A stretch of DNA of 64,000 nt from Gammaproteobacteria bacterium (lineage in GTDB: Bacteria > Pseudomonadota > Gammaproteobacteria > Steroidobacterales > Rariloculaceae). The translations under genes and the position numbers were made by a program. Position 1 is the stretch's first letter, and each line of letters begins with the position of its first letter. The DNA lies in contig PKRJ01000011.1 of the NCBI GenBank assembly GCA_017577365.1, forward strand, positions 11,509 through 75,508. Direction: 5' to 3'. This document shows, one piece after another, positions 39,145 to 48,092 of this stretch. The notes beneath the pieces were generated by a model, which saw nothing but the letters and a program-made list of their open reading frames with translations, ran no database searches and was not told the origin of the DNA.

Positions 39145-41208
39145 TCAATTCCCCGCGGGCTCCGGCAGCGCGTACACCATCAATCGGTTTCCGGCGACGA
39201 TCGCCACCCGTTGCCTGCCGCTTCGGCCGAGATAGGTCATCGGGTTCGCGTTCGCGTTGGCCTCGAGCCGCGCCGACCACAGCTCCTCGCCGGTTCGGGC
39301 ATCGAACGCGCGGAAACGTCGGTCGTTCGTCGCGCCGACGAACACGAGCCCGCCGGCCGTGACGGACGGACCCGCGCTGCCCGTGTTGCCGACGAGCTGC
39401 TTGCCTTCGGGCAGATTCTCGTCGAGCCCGAGCGGCGTCGCCCAGACGATCTCTCCCCTGCTCGGATCGATCGCGACGAGCCTCGCCCAAGGCGGCCGAT
39501 AGCACGGTGCCGTCGGCCCGACGGGGCGGCCTTGCTCGTCGAACTCGCCGCCGATCGGAGCGTTGAAGCTCGCGTACGGCCCGGGGCCGAAGATGCTCGC
39601 TCGGTCGTACGGCTGCGGCGACGACTGGGTGCCGCGCCCGTAGTTGCCGAGCGGGTCGCGATCCTCGATCCAGCCGATCAGCGACGTGTCGTGCGCGTTC
39701 ACGTACGCGAGTCCCGCGACGGGATCGTACGCGACGCCGCCCCAGTTCACGCCGCCGGTGCCGCCGGGCAACTGAATCGTCGAGCGCGGCGGCGCATCCT
39801 TCGCCTTGTAGAGAAACGGCGTGAACGGCCCTTCGTTGTGCAAGCCGCCGCTTCGCTCGAGCAGCACGCGACAGGCCGCGGCGTGCTCGGGCGTCGTATC
39901 TTCGGGCCGCACGAGGTCGCGCTCCGGATCGAAGCTGACGCGAGAGAGGGGTTCCGGTTTGACCGGAAAAGGCTGCGTCGGCGAGTACCATTCGCCCGGC
40001 ACGTCGCCCTTCGGCACTGGCCGCTCCTCCACCTCGATCAGCGGCTCTCCCGTCTCCCGGTTCAGCACGAACAGATAGCTCGTCTTGCCGACGTGCACGA
40101 TCGCCGGCGAGCGCCGGCCGTCGTCATGCACGAAATCGAATAGCGCGCCGGCCGAAGGCATATCCGCATCCCAGATGTCGTGATGCACCGTCTGGAAATG
40201 CCAGACGTATTTTCCGGTCAGCGCGTCGAGCGCAACGATCGAATTGCCGAACACGTTCTCGCCGGGACGATCTCCGCCGTAATAGTTCGGCGACGGGCTC
40301 GAGATCGGCAGATAGACGAGACCGCGCTCGACGTCGACGGGCGCCGAGAACGCCCACATGTTCGTGCCGGAACGCCGCTCCCAGCTGCCGTCGTGCCACG
40401 TGTCGTTGAACGGCTCGCCGGGACGCGGCACGGTCCAAAACTCCCAGAGCTTCTCTCCGGTGCGCACGTCGAAGGCCCGCGAGTTCCCCGGGTCGCCTTG
40501 CGGCAGCTCGCCGACGGCCGCGCCGACGATCGCGGCGTGCTTGTAGATCACGGGCGCGCCGCCGTACGGCACGCCGATGTCGACCGCGCCGTCCTCGCCG
40601 AAGCCCGCCGCGGGCTCGCCCGTCGCGGCGTCGAGCGCGACGAGGCGCGAGCCGCTCGTGAAGAGAATTCGCGGGCCGTGCTCGGCGTCGCCCGGCCAGT
40701 ACGACACTCCGCGATTCGACGCGCGCGCGCCGCGCATCGGCACCGGCGACGCCGACGCGGTCTCGCGCTCCGGCGCGCTCGGTGCGCGCAGCACGTGCAC
40801 CCACACCTCTTCGCCGGTGTCGCCGTCGAGCGCAACGACGCGATCGCCGCTCGGCACGTAGACGATGCCGTCGACGGCGAGCGGCACCGCGGTCGACGCG
40901 CCGCCGAGCGTATAGCTCCACAGCTCCTCGAGCGCGGATACGTTCTCGGTGTTGATCTCGTCGAGCGGCGAGTAGCGCGTCGCGGCGTGTTCGCCGTCGA
41001 TCGTCGGCCAGTCCCCCGAGCCGAATACGGCGGCCGCGTCGCCGGGAGTCGCCGCACCGGATTGCGCGCACGCCACGTGACACGTGCACGCGACCATCCA
41101 TCCCGACACCGCGACGACGCGACGCGCGGCCCGCGACGGCCTCGTCGCACGAGCGCGGCGGGCATCACTCACTCCTTCCCGTCGGAACGAACTCCGTTGA
41201 TCGTGCAC
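39145..41208 (-). CDS. PQQ-dependent dehydrogenase (quinoprotein glucose/alcohol dehydrogenase type)
   Basis: A 687-residue exported quinoprotein. Repeated beta-propeller blades are visible (VVALDGDTGEEVWVH, LVALDAATGEP, AFDVRTGEKLWEF, IVALDALTGKYVWHFQTVHHDIWDAD). The late block GNTGSAGPSVTAGGLVFVGAT followed by NDRRFRAFDARTGEELW is typical of membrane/periplasmic PQQ glucose-dehydrogenase-like enzymes. No haem-binding CxxCH domain is present, so electrons would go to a separate acceptor. The start is GTG 41208 with GGGAGG four bases upstream; a basic N-terminus and hydrophobic segment precede VACAQS. PQQ synthesis genes are not in the window. Confidence 0.88.
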   Translation of the reverse strand: MHDQRSSFRREGVSDARRARATRPSRAARRVVAVSGWMVACTCHVACAQSGAATPGDAAAVFGSGDWPTIDGEHAATRYSPLDEINTENVSALEELWSYTLGGASTAVPLAVDGIVYVPSGDRVVALDGDTGEEVWVHVLRAPSAPERETASASPVPMRGARASNRGVSYWPGDAEHGPRILFTSGSRLVALDAATGEPAAGFGEDGAVDIGVPYGGAPVIYKHAAIVGAAVGELPQGDPGNSRAFDVRTGEKLWEFWTVPRPGEPFNDTWHDGSWERRSGTNMWAFSAPVDVERGLVYLPISSPSPNYYGGDRPGENVFGNSIVALDALTGKYVWHFQTVHHDIWDADMPSAGALFDFVHDDGRRSPAIVHVGKTSYLFVLNRETGEPLIEVEERPVPKGDVPGEWYSPTQPFPVKPEPLSRVSFDPERDLVRPEDTTPEHAAACRVLLERSGGLHNEGPFTPFLYKAKDAPPRSTIQLPGGTGGVNWGGVAYDPVAGLAYVNAHDTSLIGWIEDRDPLGNYGRGTQSSPQPYDRASIFGPGPYASFNAPIGGEFDEQGRPVGPTAPCYRPPWARLVAIDPSRGEIVWATPLGLDENLPEGKQLVGNTGSAGPSVTAGGLVFVGATNDRRFRAFDARTGEELWSARLEANANANPMTYLGRSGRQRVAIVAGNRLMVYALPEPAGN

Positions 41209-41432
41209 GTGTCCTCCCTCGACTCCCGCACATCGATCCGATGCCGCGAAAGCACCGGCGCTCGAACGATGCGAGGTTAGCAATCGCTTCCCGCAAGGGC
41301 TACCTTGACAACGCGCACGAACTCTCGAGTACGGATTGCTCGACGATCGGCAAAAATTCGCGGGAACGTCACCGGCAGCGGTTCGTGTTCCCTTACGAAA
41401 GGAGTCGAACTCGAGTGTAGCGGGACGGGATT

Positions 41433-41624
41433 TTGATCATCTTCAACGAATCCGAATGGGAATGGATCGATAGGCGCGCCGAGCGGATCGCCCTCGAAAC
41501 CGGCGATCCGATGCCCTTCGCGAGAGCTGCAGCGATCGAGGAGCTGAAGGCGCTACGGCGGCGGCCGAAGGCCGAGGTGATTCCGTTGTCGGCGCGACGG
41601 ACGATCCGTCGGCGGACAGGCTGA
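41433..41624 (+). CDS. Small hypothetical protein, 63 residues
   Basis: A short frame from a TTG preceded by a weak GGGACGGG site. The product begins with MIIFNESEWEWIDRRAERIALE, has a helical, charged middle with ARAAAIEELKALRRR, and ends very basic. It does not overlap another gene and its composition is protein-like, but no family is recognised and the start codon is unusual, so it may not be translated. Confidence 0.4.
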   Translation: MIIFNESEWEWIDRRAERIALETGDPMPFARAAAIEELKALRRRPKAEVIPLSARRTIRRRTG

Positions 41625-41730
41625 ACGGCGCCTCCGTCGATTGACCGGTTCGGTCGAGCGGCTCCGTATCCCTTCCGTGTGCCGTTCGTAAATGCTCCTC
41701 TGCCGGAGCCGCTCGACCTTCTTTATCGCC

Positions 41731-42855
41731 TCACGCGGCGAGCGCGCGCGTGCGGATGCCGTTCAGCAGCTTCTCGAACGAGTCGGCGAAAGCTTGCACG
41801 CCTTGGCGCTCGAGCGTCTCGGTCACGTCGTCGTAGTCGATGCCGACGTCCGAGAGTCGCTCGAGCAGCGCCTCCGCCTCGTCGATGCCCCGCTCGAGCG
41901 TCGCGCTCGCTCGGCCATGGTCCTGAAACGCGAGGATCGTCTTCTCAGGCAGCGTGTTGACGGTTTCGGGGCCGATGAGCTCCTCGACGTACAGCACGTC
42001 CGAATACGCCGGATTCTTCGTCGACGTCGACGCCCAAAGGCAGCGCTGCGTCATCGCGCCCTTCGACGCGAGATACTCCCAACGCTCGGACGAGAACGCC
42101 TGCTTGTAATGGCGATACGCGAGCTTCGCGTTCGCGATCGCGAGCTTGCCTTTGAGCTCGGGCGGCGCGCCCAGCTCGTCGAGACGTCGATCCGTCTCGG
42201 TATCGACGCGCGAGACGAAGAAGCTCGCCACGGAGACGACGCGCGAAGGATCGCCGCCCGCGGCGACGAGCCGCTCGATGCCGCGGATGTAGGCTTCGGC
42301 CACCTCGGCGTAACGCTGGAGCGAGAAGATCAGCGTCACGTTGATCGAATGGCCGGCCGCGATCATGTCCTCGATCGCCGGAAGGCCCGGCTTCGTCGCC
42401 GGGATCTTCACGAGCAGGTTCGGGCGGTCGATCAGCGCGTGCAGTCGTTTCGCTTCGGCCGTCGTCGCCTCGGTGTCGTAGGCGAACGACGGATCGACCT
42501 CGATCGACACGAGGCCGTCGACGTGGCGCGGTCGCGCCGCGTCCCTCATCGCGGCGATGCCCGCGTCGTAAACCTCGCGCAGCTGGTCGCAGGCCTCCGT
42601 CACGTCTCGCACCGCGAGCTCGAGAAACATCTCCTTCGGATCGGACGTTCGCGCGCGCACGTCTCGCAGCTGCTCGTCGTACCCTTTGCCCGCGGAGATG
42701 GCCTGCTCGAAGATCGTCGGGTTGGACGTCACGCCGACGACCCCTTCGCTCACCAGCCGCATCAATCTGCCGGATTGGAGCAGGTCGCGCGAAAGATAAT
42801 CGATCCAGATGCTTTGACCGAGCGCTGCGGCCTGCTTCAGCGGCGTCATGCCCAT
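41731..42855 (-). CDS. tal: Transaldolase
   Basis: A 374-residue class I aldolase-type enzyme of the non-oxidative pentose phosphate pathway, of the longer form found in actinobacteria and some proteobacteria. Hallmarks are IWIDYLSRDLLQSGRL, GVTSNPTIFEQAI near residue 40, the Schiff-base lysine in NLLVKIPATKPGLPAIE (about 145), INVTLIFSLQRY and CLWASTSTKNPAYSD. The first of two ATGs is chosen because AGGAG lies 8 bases before it. It stands 49 bases downstream of the transketolase gene. Confidence 0.96.
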   Translation of the reverse strand: MGMTPLKQAAALGQSIWIDYLSRDLLQSGRLMRLVSEGVVGVTSNPTIFEQAISAGKGYDEQLRDVRARTSDPKEMFLELAVRDVTEACDQLREVYDAGIAAMRDAARPRHVDGLVSIEVDPSFAYDTEATTAEAKRLHALIDRPNLLVKIPATKPGLPAIEDMIAAGHSINVTLIFSLQRYAEVAEAYIRGIERLVAAGGDPSRVVSVASFFVSRVDTETDRRLDELGAPPELKGKLAIANAKLAYRHYKQAFSSERWEYLASKGAMTQRCLWASTSTKNPAYSDVLYVEELIGPETVNTLPEKTILAFQDHGRASATLERGIDEAEALLERLSDVGIDYDDVTETLERQGVQAFADSFEKLLNGIRTRALAA

Positions 42856-42904
42856 CGATTTCGCTCCTGGAACGTTATTCGGTGGCCCGCCAGCATAGCA
42901 AATC

Positions 42905-44920
42905 TCATTCGAGCAACGTCCGTGCACGCGTCGCGACGTTCTCGGGCGTGAAGCCGAGCTTCTCGAGCACCGTCGTGCCGGGCGCGGACGCACCGAAGCG
43001 GTCGATCGAGAGCGCGGCCCCTCGATCGCCGACCCATCGCTCCCAGCCGAGCGACACTCCCGCCTCGACCGCGAGACGTTTGTCGACGTCCGGCGGCAAT
43101 ACCTCGTCGCGATATGCCGCGGGCTGCGCTTCGAACAGCTCCCAGCACGGCATCGAGACGACGCGCACCGCCACGTCATCGGCGGCGAGCGTCCTCGCGG
43201 CCTCGAGGCAGATCCACACCTCGGAGCCGGTCGCGATCAGCACGAGATCGAGCGGGGTATCTCGCGATGCGGCGTCGCGGCTATCCCAGGCGACGTAAGC
43301 GCCGCGCTCGACGCCCGCGCGTGCCGTTCCCGCGATCGGCTCGAGAACGGGCACCGCTTGACGCGTGAGCAAGATCGCCGTCGGCCCGTCCTGCCGCTCG
43401 AGCGCGATCTTCCAAGCGGCGGACGTCTCGTTCGCGTCGGCGGGGCGGATGACCCAAAGTCCCGGAATCGCGCGCAGCGACAGGCATTGCTCCACCGGCT
43501 GATGCGTCGGGCCGTCCTCGCCGAGCCCGACCGAATCGTGCGTGAACACCCAGACGACCGGAAGACGCATCAGCGCGGAAAGCCGAAGGGCCGGTCGCAT
43601 GTAATCGCTGAAGATCAGAAACGTCGAGCCGAACGGCTTCACGATGCCGCCGTGCAACGCGAGGCCATTGACGATCGCGCCCATCGCGTGCTCGCGCACG
43701 CCGAACGGCACGTTCCGCCCCGCGTAGCGGCGCGCGAACTGCCCTGCGCCTTCGAATGCGGTCCGCGTCGACTCGACGAGATCGCCTGCGCCGCCGACCA
43801 TCGTCGGGGCGTAGCGCGCGAAGGCCCGCATGACCTTTCCGCCGGCCGCGCGCGTCGCGAGCTTCTCGCCGGGCTCGAAGGCGGGTAACGCGTCCGTCCA
43901 ACCCGGCTCGAGACGGCCCGCCCAAGCGCGGTCCCAGTCGGCCGCAAGGTCGGGATGCGCCTCGCGCCAGGCGTCGAAGCGCCGGGTCCACTCGGTCTCG
44001 AGCCGCGCGCCGCGCTCCGTCGCGTCCATGTGCGCCGCGACTTCGTCCGGCACGACGAAGCGCTGGTCCGGGTCGAAGCCGAGCAGCGCCTTCGTCGCGC
44101 GTACCTCGTCCTCACCGAGCGGCGCGCCGTGCGCCTTCGCGGTATCGCGTGCGTTCGGTGCCGGGTACGCGATGTGGCTTCGCACTCGAATCAGCGACGG
44201 ACGGTCCTCGACGTCGCGCGCGGCGCCGAGCGCCGCTTCGAGGGCATCGACGTCGTTCGCGTCGTCGACGTGCTGCACGTCCCATCCGTGCGCTTCGAAG
44301 CGCTTCCCCTTGTCCTCGTGATCCCACGACAGCGACGTCGGCCCGTCGATCGTGATGCGATTGTCGTCGAAGAGCACCGTGAGCTTGCCGAGACCGAACG
44401 CGCCGGCGAGCGACGCGGCCTCCTGGCAGACGCCTTCCATGAGGTCGCCGTCCGACGCGATGACGTAGACGCGATGATCGACGACCGTCTCGCCGGGGCG
44501 GTTGTAGCGCTGCGCGAGCACGCGCTCGGCCATCGCCATGCCGACCGCGTTCGCGAAACCTTGTCCGAGCGGACCGGTCGTCGTCTCGACGCCCGGCGTC
44601 AAGAAATGCTCGGGATGACCCGGCGTCGCCGATCCCCACTGGCGAAAGCGCTCGATCTCGTCGAGCGGCAACGCGTAGCCCGTGAGATGCAACGCGGCGT
44701 ACTGAAGAATGCACGCGTGCCCGGCCGAGAGCACGAATCGGTCCCGATTCGGCCAAGCAGGGTTCTTCGGATTGAAACGCATGACGTGCCGGTAGAGCAC
44801 GTAGGCGAGCGGCGCGAGCGCCATGGCCGTGCCGGGATGACCGGAGCGCGCTTGCTGCACGGCATCCATTGCGAGCACGCGGATCGTGTCGATCGATCTC
44901 GTGCGGATGTCTTGACTCAT
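42905..44920 (-). CDS. tkt: Transketolase
   Basis: A 671-residue thiamine-diphosphate enzyme moving two-carbon units in the pentose phosphate pathway. The substrate His in ARSGHPGTAM, the ThDP site GDGDLMEGV-like stretch (VIASDGDLMEGVCQEAASLAG, followed by LFDDNRITIDG), GVREHAMGAI and the pyrimidine-domain FTHDSVGLGEDGPTHQPVEQ are all present in order. tkt and tal are adjacent and co-oriented, so they probably form one operon. Confidence 0.97.
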   Translation of the reverse strand: MSQDIRTRSIDTIRVLAMDAVQQARSGHPGTAMALAPLAYVLYRHVMRFNPKNPAWPNRDRFVLSAGHACILQYAALHLTGYALPLDEIERFRQWGSATPGHPEHFLTPGVETTTGPLGQGFANAVGMAMAERVLAQRYNRPGETVVDHRVYVIASDGDLMEGVCQEAASLAGAFGLGKLTVLFDDNRITIDGPTSLSWDHEDKGKRFEAHGWDVQHVDDANDVDALEAALGAARDVEDRPSLIRVRSHIAYPAPNARDTAKAHGAPLGEDEVRATKALLGFDPDQRFVVPDEVAAHMDATERGARLETEWTRRFDAWREAHPDLAADWDRAWAGRLEPGWTDALPAFEPGEKLATRAAGGKVMRAFARYAPTMVGGAGDLVESTRTAFEGAGQFARRYAGRNVPFGVREHAMGAIVNGLALHGGIVKPFGSTFLIFSDYMRPALRLSALMRLPVVWVFTHDSVGLGEDGPTHQPVEQCLSLRAIPGLWVIRPADANETSAAWKIALERQDGPTAILLTRQAVPVLEPIAGTARAGVERGAYVAWDSRDAASRDTPLDLVLIATGSEVWICLEAARTLAADDVAVRVVSMPCWELFEAQPAAYRDEVLPPDVDKRLAVEAGVSLGWERWVGDRGAALSIDRFGASAPGTTVLEKLGFTPENVATRARTLLE

Positions 44921-44993
44921 AGTGGATCTGCGCTCGACGCGGCATCCGCCCGTCGGGCGGATGCCGTCACGTTGTCACCGCACGCGACGAGCG

Positions 44994-46370
44994 TCAGCGC
45001 AGATAGCGCCCCTCGTCCTCGATCTCCGCATATTGCTGCGAGTCGTACTCCGGCAGGCTCTCGAGCTCCTCGCGCGTCATGCTCGTCATCAGCTTGCCTT
45101 CGTGGTCGACCTCGAGCCGCGCGACCGGCAGCGCGACCGTGCGCTGACCGATACCGAGGAAGCCGCCGACGTCGACCAGCGCATGCATCTGGCTGTCCTG
45201 ACGCGACTGCGCGACGCCGGAAATCTCACCGATCTCCTCGCCTTCGCTCGAATGCACGCTCTCGCCGACGAGTTGCTCGGGCGCCAGCGCGCCGCCGACC
45301 GCGTCGGCTCCCTGCTGCTCGCGCTGACCTTCGAGATCCGGACGCTGCTGTCCCGCGCGCCTTTCTCCGGCGCGCTGCTGTTGCTCGGCGAGTCGTTCCC
45401 GCTCGCTCTGCTGCGCCGCGGACTCCGGCTGCTGCCCGCCTTGTCGAAGCGTGACCTCGGGTTCCGCCTGGCTCACCTCGACTTTCGGCTCGGCCTGCTC
45501 GACGCTCACCTCGGGCTGCGCTTGCTCGACCGCGACTTCGGGCTCGGCCTGCTCGACGGTCACCTCGGGCTCGGGTTGCCGCACGGTGACCTCGGGGTCC
45601 GGCTGGCGAACCGTGACGCGCGGCTCGGCTTGCTGAACCTCGACCCGAGGCTCGGCCTGCTCGACGGTCACCTCGGGCTCGGGCTGACGAATCGTGACCT
45701 CCGGATCCTGCTGCGTGATCTCGACCTGCGGCGCGGGCTGCTCGACCTGGACCTGCGGCGATGCCGGATCGACCTGCACCTCCGCCGCGGGCTGCTGCAC
45801 CCGGATATCGGTGCTCTGGTCAGGCTGCCGTTGGTCGCCCTGCTGTTGGGCGCCTTGCTGTTGGGCGTCCTGCGGCGCGCTCTGCTGCTCCTCGGCCAGC
45901 GCGAGGTTCTGCTCCTGCGAGGACGGCTGCTGCGACTGCCGCTCCGACGGCTGTTCCGTCGACGGCTGCTGTTGCTCCGAGCTGCGCGCCTGCTGCGACG
46001 GCTGCGGCTGTTGCAGTTGTCGGCTCAGCTCCTGCTGTTGCTGCTGAGCCTGCGTCGACGGCTGAGGCTGCGTCGACTGCTGCGGCTGCCCGGGTTGCGC
46101 TTGCGCGAGCTGCTGGCCTTGCTGACCTTGCGCGGCGGACAGCTGCTCGCGCACTTGGGCAACGATCTGACCGCAGTCCTGATCGGTCGCCGTGCGCGCC
46201 GTGCTCATCAGCTGCCGCACTTGCCGTTCCGTGATCTCGTCGAGCGAGCGCGTCTCGAGCTCGCGCTCGAGCTGCTGTACGTCGCGTTCGCAGGCTTGCT
46301 GGCCGAACGCGGCGCCGCTCGCGCCGAATGCGACCGCGAACAAGCAGCCGCTGTACGTGAATCTATTCAT
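44994..46370 (-). CDS. Exported PRC-barrel protein with glutamine-rich region and nonapeptide repeats
   Basis: A 458-residue protein. A signal peptide (about residues 1-23, GQQ cleavage) is followed by a short helical domain with cysteines (26-70), a Gln/Ser/Pro-rich disordered stretch (75-200), twelve tandem 9-residue units of the form PxVxVxQxx (205-312), a Gln/Glu/Arg-rich segment, and a C-terminal PRC-barrel (about 362-440, LVGESVHSSEGEEIGEISGV). Similar repeat plus PRC architectures occur in soil alphaproteobacteria; no function is established that I know of. The start at 46370 has AGGAG 8 bases upstream. It stands downstream of the flavoprotein gene, 211 bases away. Confidence 0.88.
   Translation of the reverse strand: MNRFTYSGCLFAVAFGASGAAFGQQACERDVQQLERELETRSLDEITERQVRQLMSTARTATDQDCGQIVAQVREQLSAAQGQQGQQLAQAQPGQPQQSTQPQPSTQAQQQQQELSRQLQQPQPSQQARSSEQQQPSTEQPSERQSQQPSSQEQNLALAEEQQSAPQDAQQQGAQQQGDQRQPDQSTDIRVQQPAAEVQVDPASPQVQVEQPAPQVEITQQDPEVTIRQPEPEVTVEQAEPRVEVQQAEPRVTVRQPDPEVTVRQPEPEVTVEQAEPEVAVEQAQPEVSVEQAEPKVEVSQAEPEVTLRQGGQQPESAAQQSERERLAEQQQRAGERRAGQQRPDLEGQREQQGADAVGGALAPEQLVGESVHSSEGEEIGEISGVAQSRQDSQMHALVDVGGFLGIGQRTVALPVARLEVDHEGKLMTSMTREELESLPEYDSQQYAEIEDEGRYLR
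45435..45758 (-). repeat. Twelve 27-bp coding repeats (nonapeptide PxVxVxQxx)
   Basis: Residues 205-312 of the PRC-barrel protein consist of twelve units, starting PQVQVEQPA, PQVEITQQD, PEVTIRQPE and ending PKVEVSQAE, PEVTLRQGG. The units are similar but not identical at DNA level, which argues for selection on the peptide pattern rather than recent slippage. Alternating valines suggest an extended or beta-solenoid-like stalk. Confidence 0.85.
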
Positions 46371-46581
46371 CGTCTCGCTCCTCTCGCTTCCGTGAGCGCT
46401 GCTTGTGCAATCCACGTGCCAAGGGCGAACGCTCGGCGCGAGGAGCCCTTCGAATTCGAGCGCCGCCGGAGCGAGCGGAGCAAACGCGAAAGCGAAGAGC
46501 CACGCGCACGCGCGGCTCAGAGCCGGCGCGCGGCGCATCGCGATGTCACGCGTCCCCGTTAGTCGGGCCGACGATGAAAAA

Positions 46582-47739
46582 TCAAGCGTCGACGAGCGTC
46601 AGGAACTGCCAGCGCTTGCCCTCCGCGAGGCCGAGCAGCTCGCGGCCGACGCCGCCGAAAACCGGCGGCGACGACGTGATGTGCTGCGTGCCCGCGTTCA
46701 TGTCGCGGAACAGCCGTTGCAGCGTGCCGGCGCGCAGCGCGAGCGTGCCCGCCGCCTTGTACGCGAACATCGCGACTTGATGCGAAGACCACGTCGAGTG
46801 CGCGAGCGCGAGACGGAACAGCGACTGCTGACGCATCGAAAGCCGCTTGCCGCGATCGAGCGTCTCGGCGATGTCCGTCCAGGTCTCGTAGACGAACGCG
46901 CGCGCCGAGCGATAGACCGCCTCGGCGTTCGCGTACTGCTCGTGGAAGCTCGTGCTGTCCGCGATCGTTCCGGGCCGCCCCGCCTTCTCGTGCACGACGG
47001 TGCGTAGCTCGTCGAGAATGCGTCGGCCGATTCCGCACGCCCAACCGGCGTGGACGATGCCCGCGAAACCGATGATGCCGATCGTATAGAGGCTGCCGCC
47101 GCGCAGCGGCTCCTCGGTCGTCGCGAAATGCGTGTACGCGTCGGGCACGTACGCGTTGTCGATCGTGTAGTCGATGCTGCCCGTGCCCCGCAACCCGAGC
47201 ACGTCCCAGTTCTCGATCAGCTTCGCTTGGCTGACCGGCAGCACGAAGATCCTGGGCTCCTTGGTCGTCTCGATGACGCCGAGCGTGTGGATATGCGTGC
47301 CGTGCTTGATGCCGGACGCGAAGCTCCACGCGCCGCTCAGCAAGAAGCCGCCGTCGTGCGGCACCGCCCTGCCGGGACGCGTTCCCTGGCCCGCGATCAC
47401 CGGCATGCGTTCGCCGCTGAAGAGTTCCTTGACCGCCTCGTCTTTGAGATAGGCCGCGCCGGTGCCGATCGCGAGCGCGGACGCCATCAGCACCCAGCCC
47501 GCGGAGGGATCGCCGTAAGAGACGTTTTCGATGACCTGAAGAGACGAAACCGGATCGAGCTCGTATCCGCCGCGTATCGATTTCGGCACCCACATGCCGT
47601 AGAGCCCCTCGCGGTGCAGGGCCTCGACGACCGGCTCGGCCAATTGCCCGTGCTCGTCGCCGTAGTCGGCATGCTCGCGGGCGATCTCCCCGACGCGCTT
47701 TGCGCGCTCGGGCAAGGACGTCTCCGTGCTCGCGCTCAT
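46582..47739 (-). CDS. Acyl-CoA dehydrogenase-fold flavoprotein, HsaA/HpaB-like monooxygenase group
   Basis: A 385-residue protein with the acyl-CoA dehydrogenase fold: helical N-terminal domain (RAKRVGEIAREHADYGDEHGQLAEPVVEALHREGLYGMWVPKSIRGGYELDP), beta domain (FLLSGAWSFASGIKHGTHIH, GLRGTGSIDYTIDNAYVPDAY) and a C-terminal helical domain with an RDMNAGTQHITSSPPVF block. That last block is typical of class D flavin monooxygenases that hydroxylate phenolic or steroid rings (HsaA type) rather than of true dehydrogenases. AGGAGGAG precedes the ATG. The substrate is unknown; a flavin reductase partner is not in the window. Confidence 0.85.
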   Translation of the reverse strand: MSASTETSLPERAKRVGEIAREHADYGDEHGQLAEPVVEALHREGLYGMWVPKSIRGGYELDPVSSLQVIENVSYGDPSAGWVLMASALAIGTGAAYLKDEAVKELFSGERMPVIAGQGTRPGRAVPHDGGFLLSGAWSFASGIKHGTHIHTLGVIETTKEPRIFVLPVSQAKLIENWDVLGLRGTGSIDYTIDNAYVPDAYTHFATTEEPLRGGSLYTIGIIGFAGIVHAGWACGIGRRILDELRTVVHEKAGRPGTIADSTSFHEQYANAEAVYRSARAFVYETWTDIAETLDRGKRLSMRQQSLFRLALAHSTWSSHQVAMFAYKAAGTLALRAGTLQRLFRDMNAGTQHITSSPPVFGGVGRELLGLAEGKRWQFLTLVDA

Positions 47740-47887
47740 CTCACTCCTCCTGGCATCGCCGGGCGGCAAGTCTCCCCCTTGTCTCGCGCGGCTTTGTTGT
47801 CGTGAAAGCGGTGACGGCTCGATCTTGCATTCGACGGAGTCCGCCTGCGCGGCGAGCGCGCACGCAAGAGCCGTCGACAACAGCTCG

Positions 47888-48040
47888 CTAACCGTAGAAC
47901 AGCGCGTGACCGTCGCCGTTGAAGCCCGTCATCCAGTCGTTGTGCGGCGGCGGACAGGCGTAGTAGACGTCCGCCCCGAATCGCGTCGGGCCGTTGAAGC
48001 CCCGCGGAAACATCGGATGCCCTCTGAAATCGACGGCCAT
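47888..48040 (-). pseudogene. Short remnant resembling the start of a carotenoid/lignostilbene oxygenase
   Basis: A 50-codon frame with a good ribosome site (GGGGAGG) reads VDFRGHPMFPRGFNGPTRF..ADVY, then, after a few residues, TGFNGDGHALFY and stop. Family members, as I recall them, start with F.G.P.....N.P.R.E.DV and reach FNGDG only after some 40 more residues, so this looks like the N-terminus with an internal deletion and a premature end. The catalytic histidines are absent. It could also be an unrelated small gene; the FNGDG match is the main evidence. Confidence 0.45.
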
Positions 48041-48092
48041 CCTCGCGCCTCCCCCATTCTTTCGATCGGCCCCTGGCGGGGCTGCCGCCATA

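Noticed and set aside
45000..46560. A plus-strand 546-codon Leu/Arg-rich frame over the PRC-barrel gene
   Set aside because: It is the complement of the repeat-rich gene; its own leucine repeats only mirror the antisense glutamine/proline repeats.
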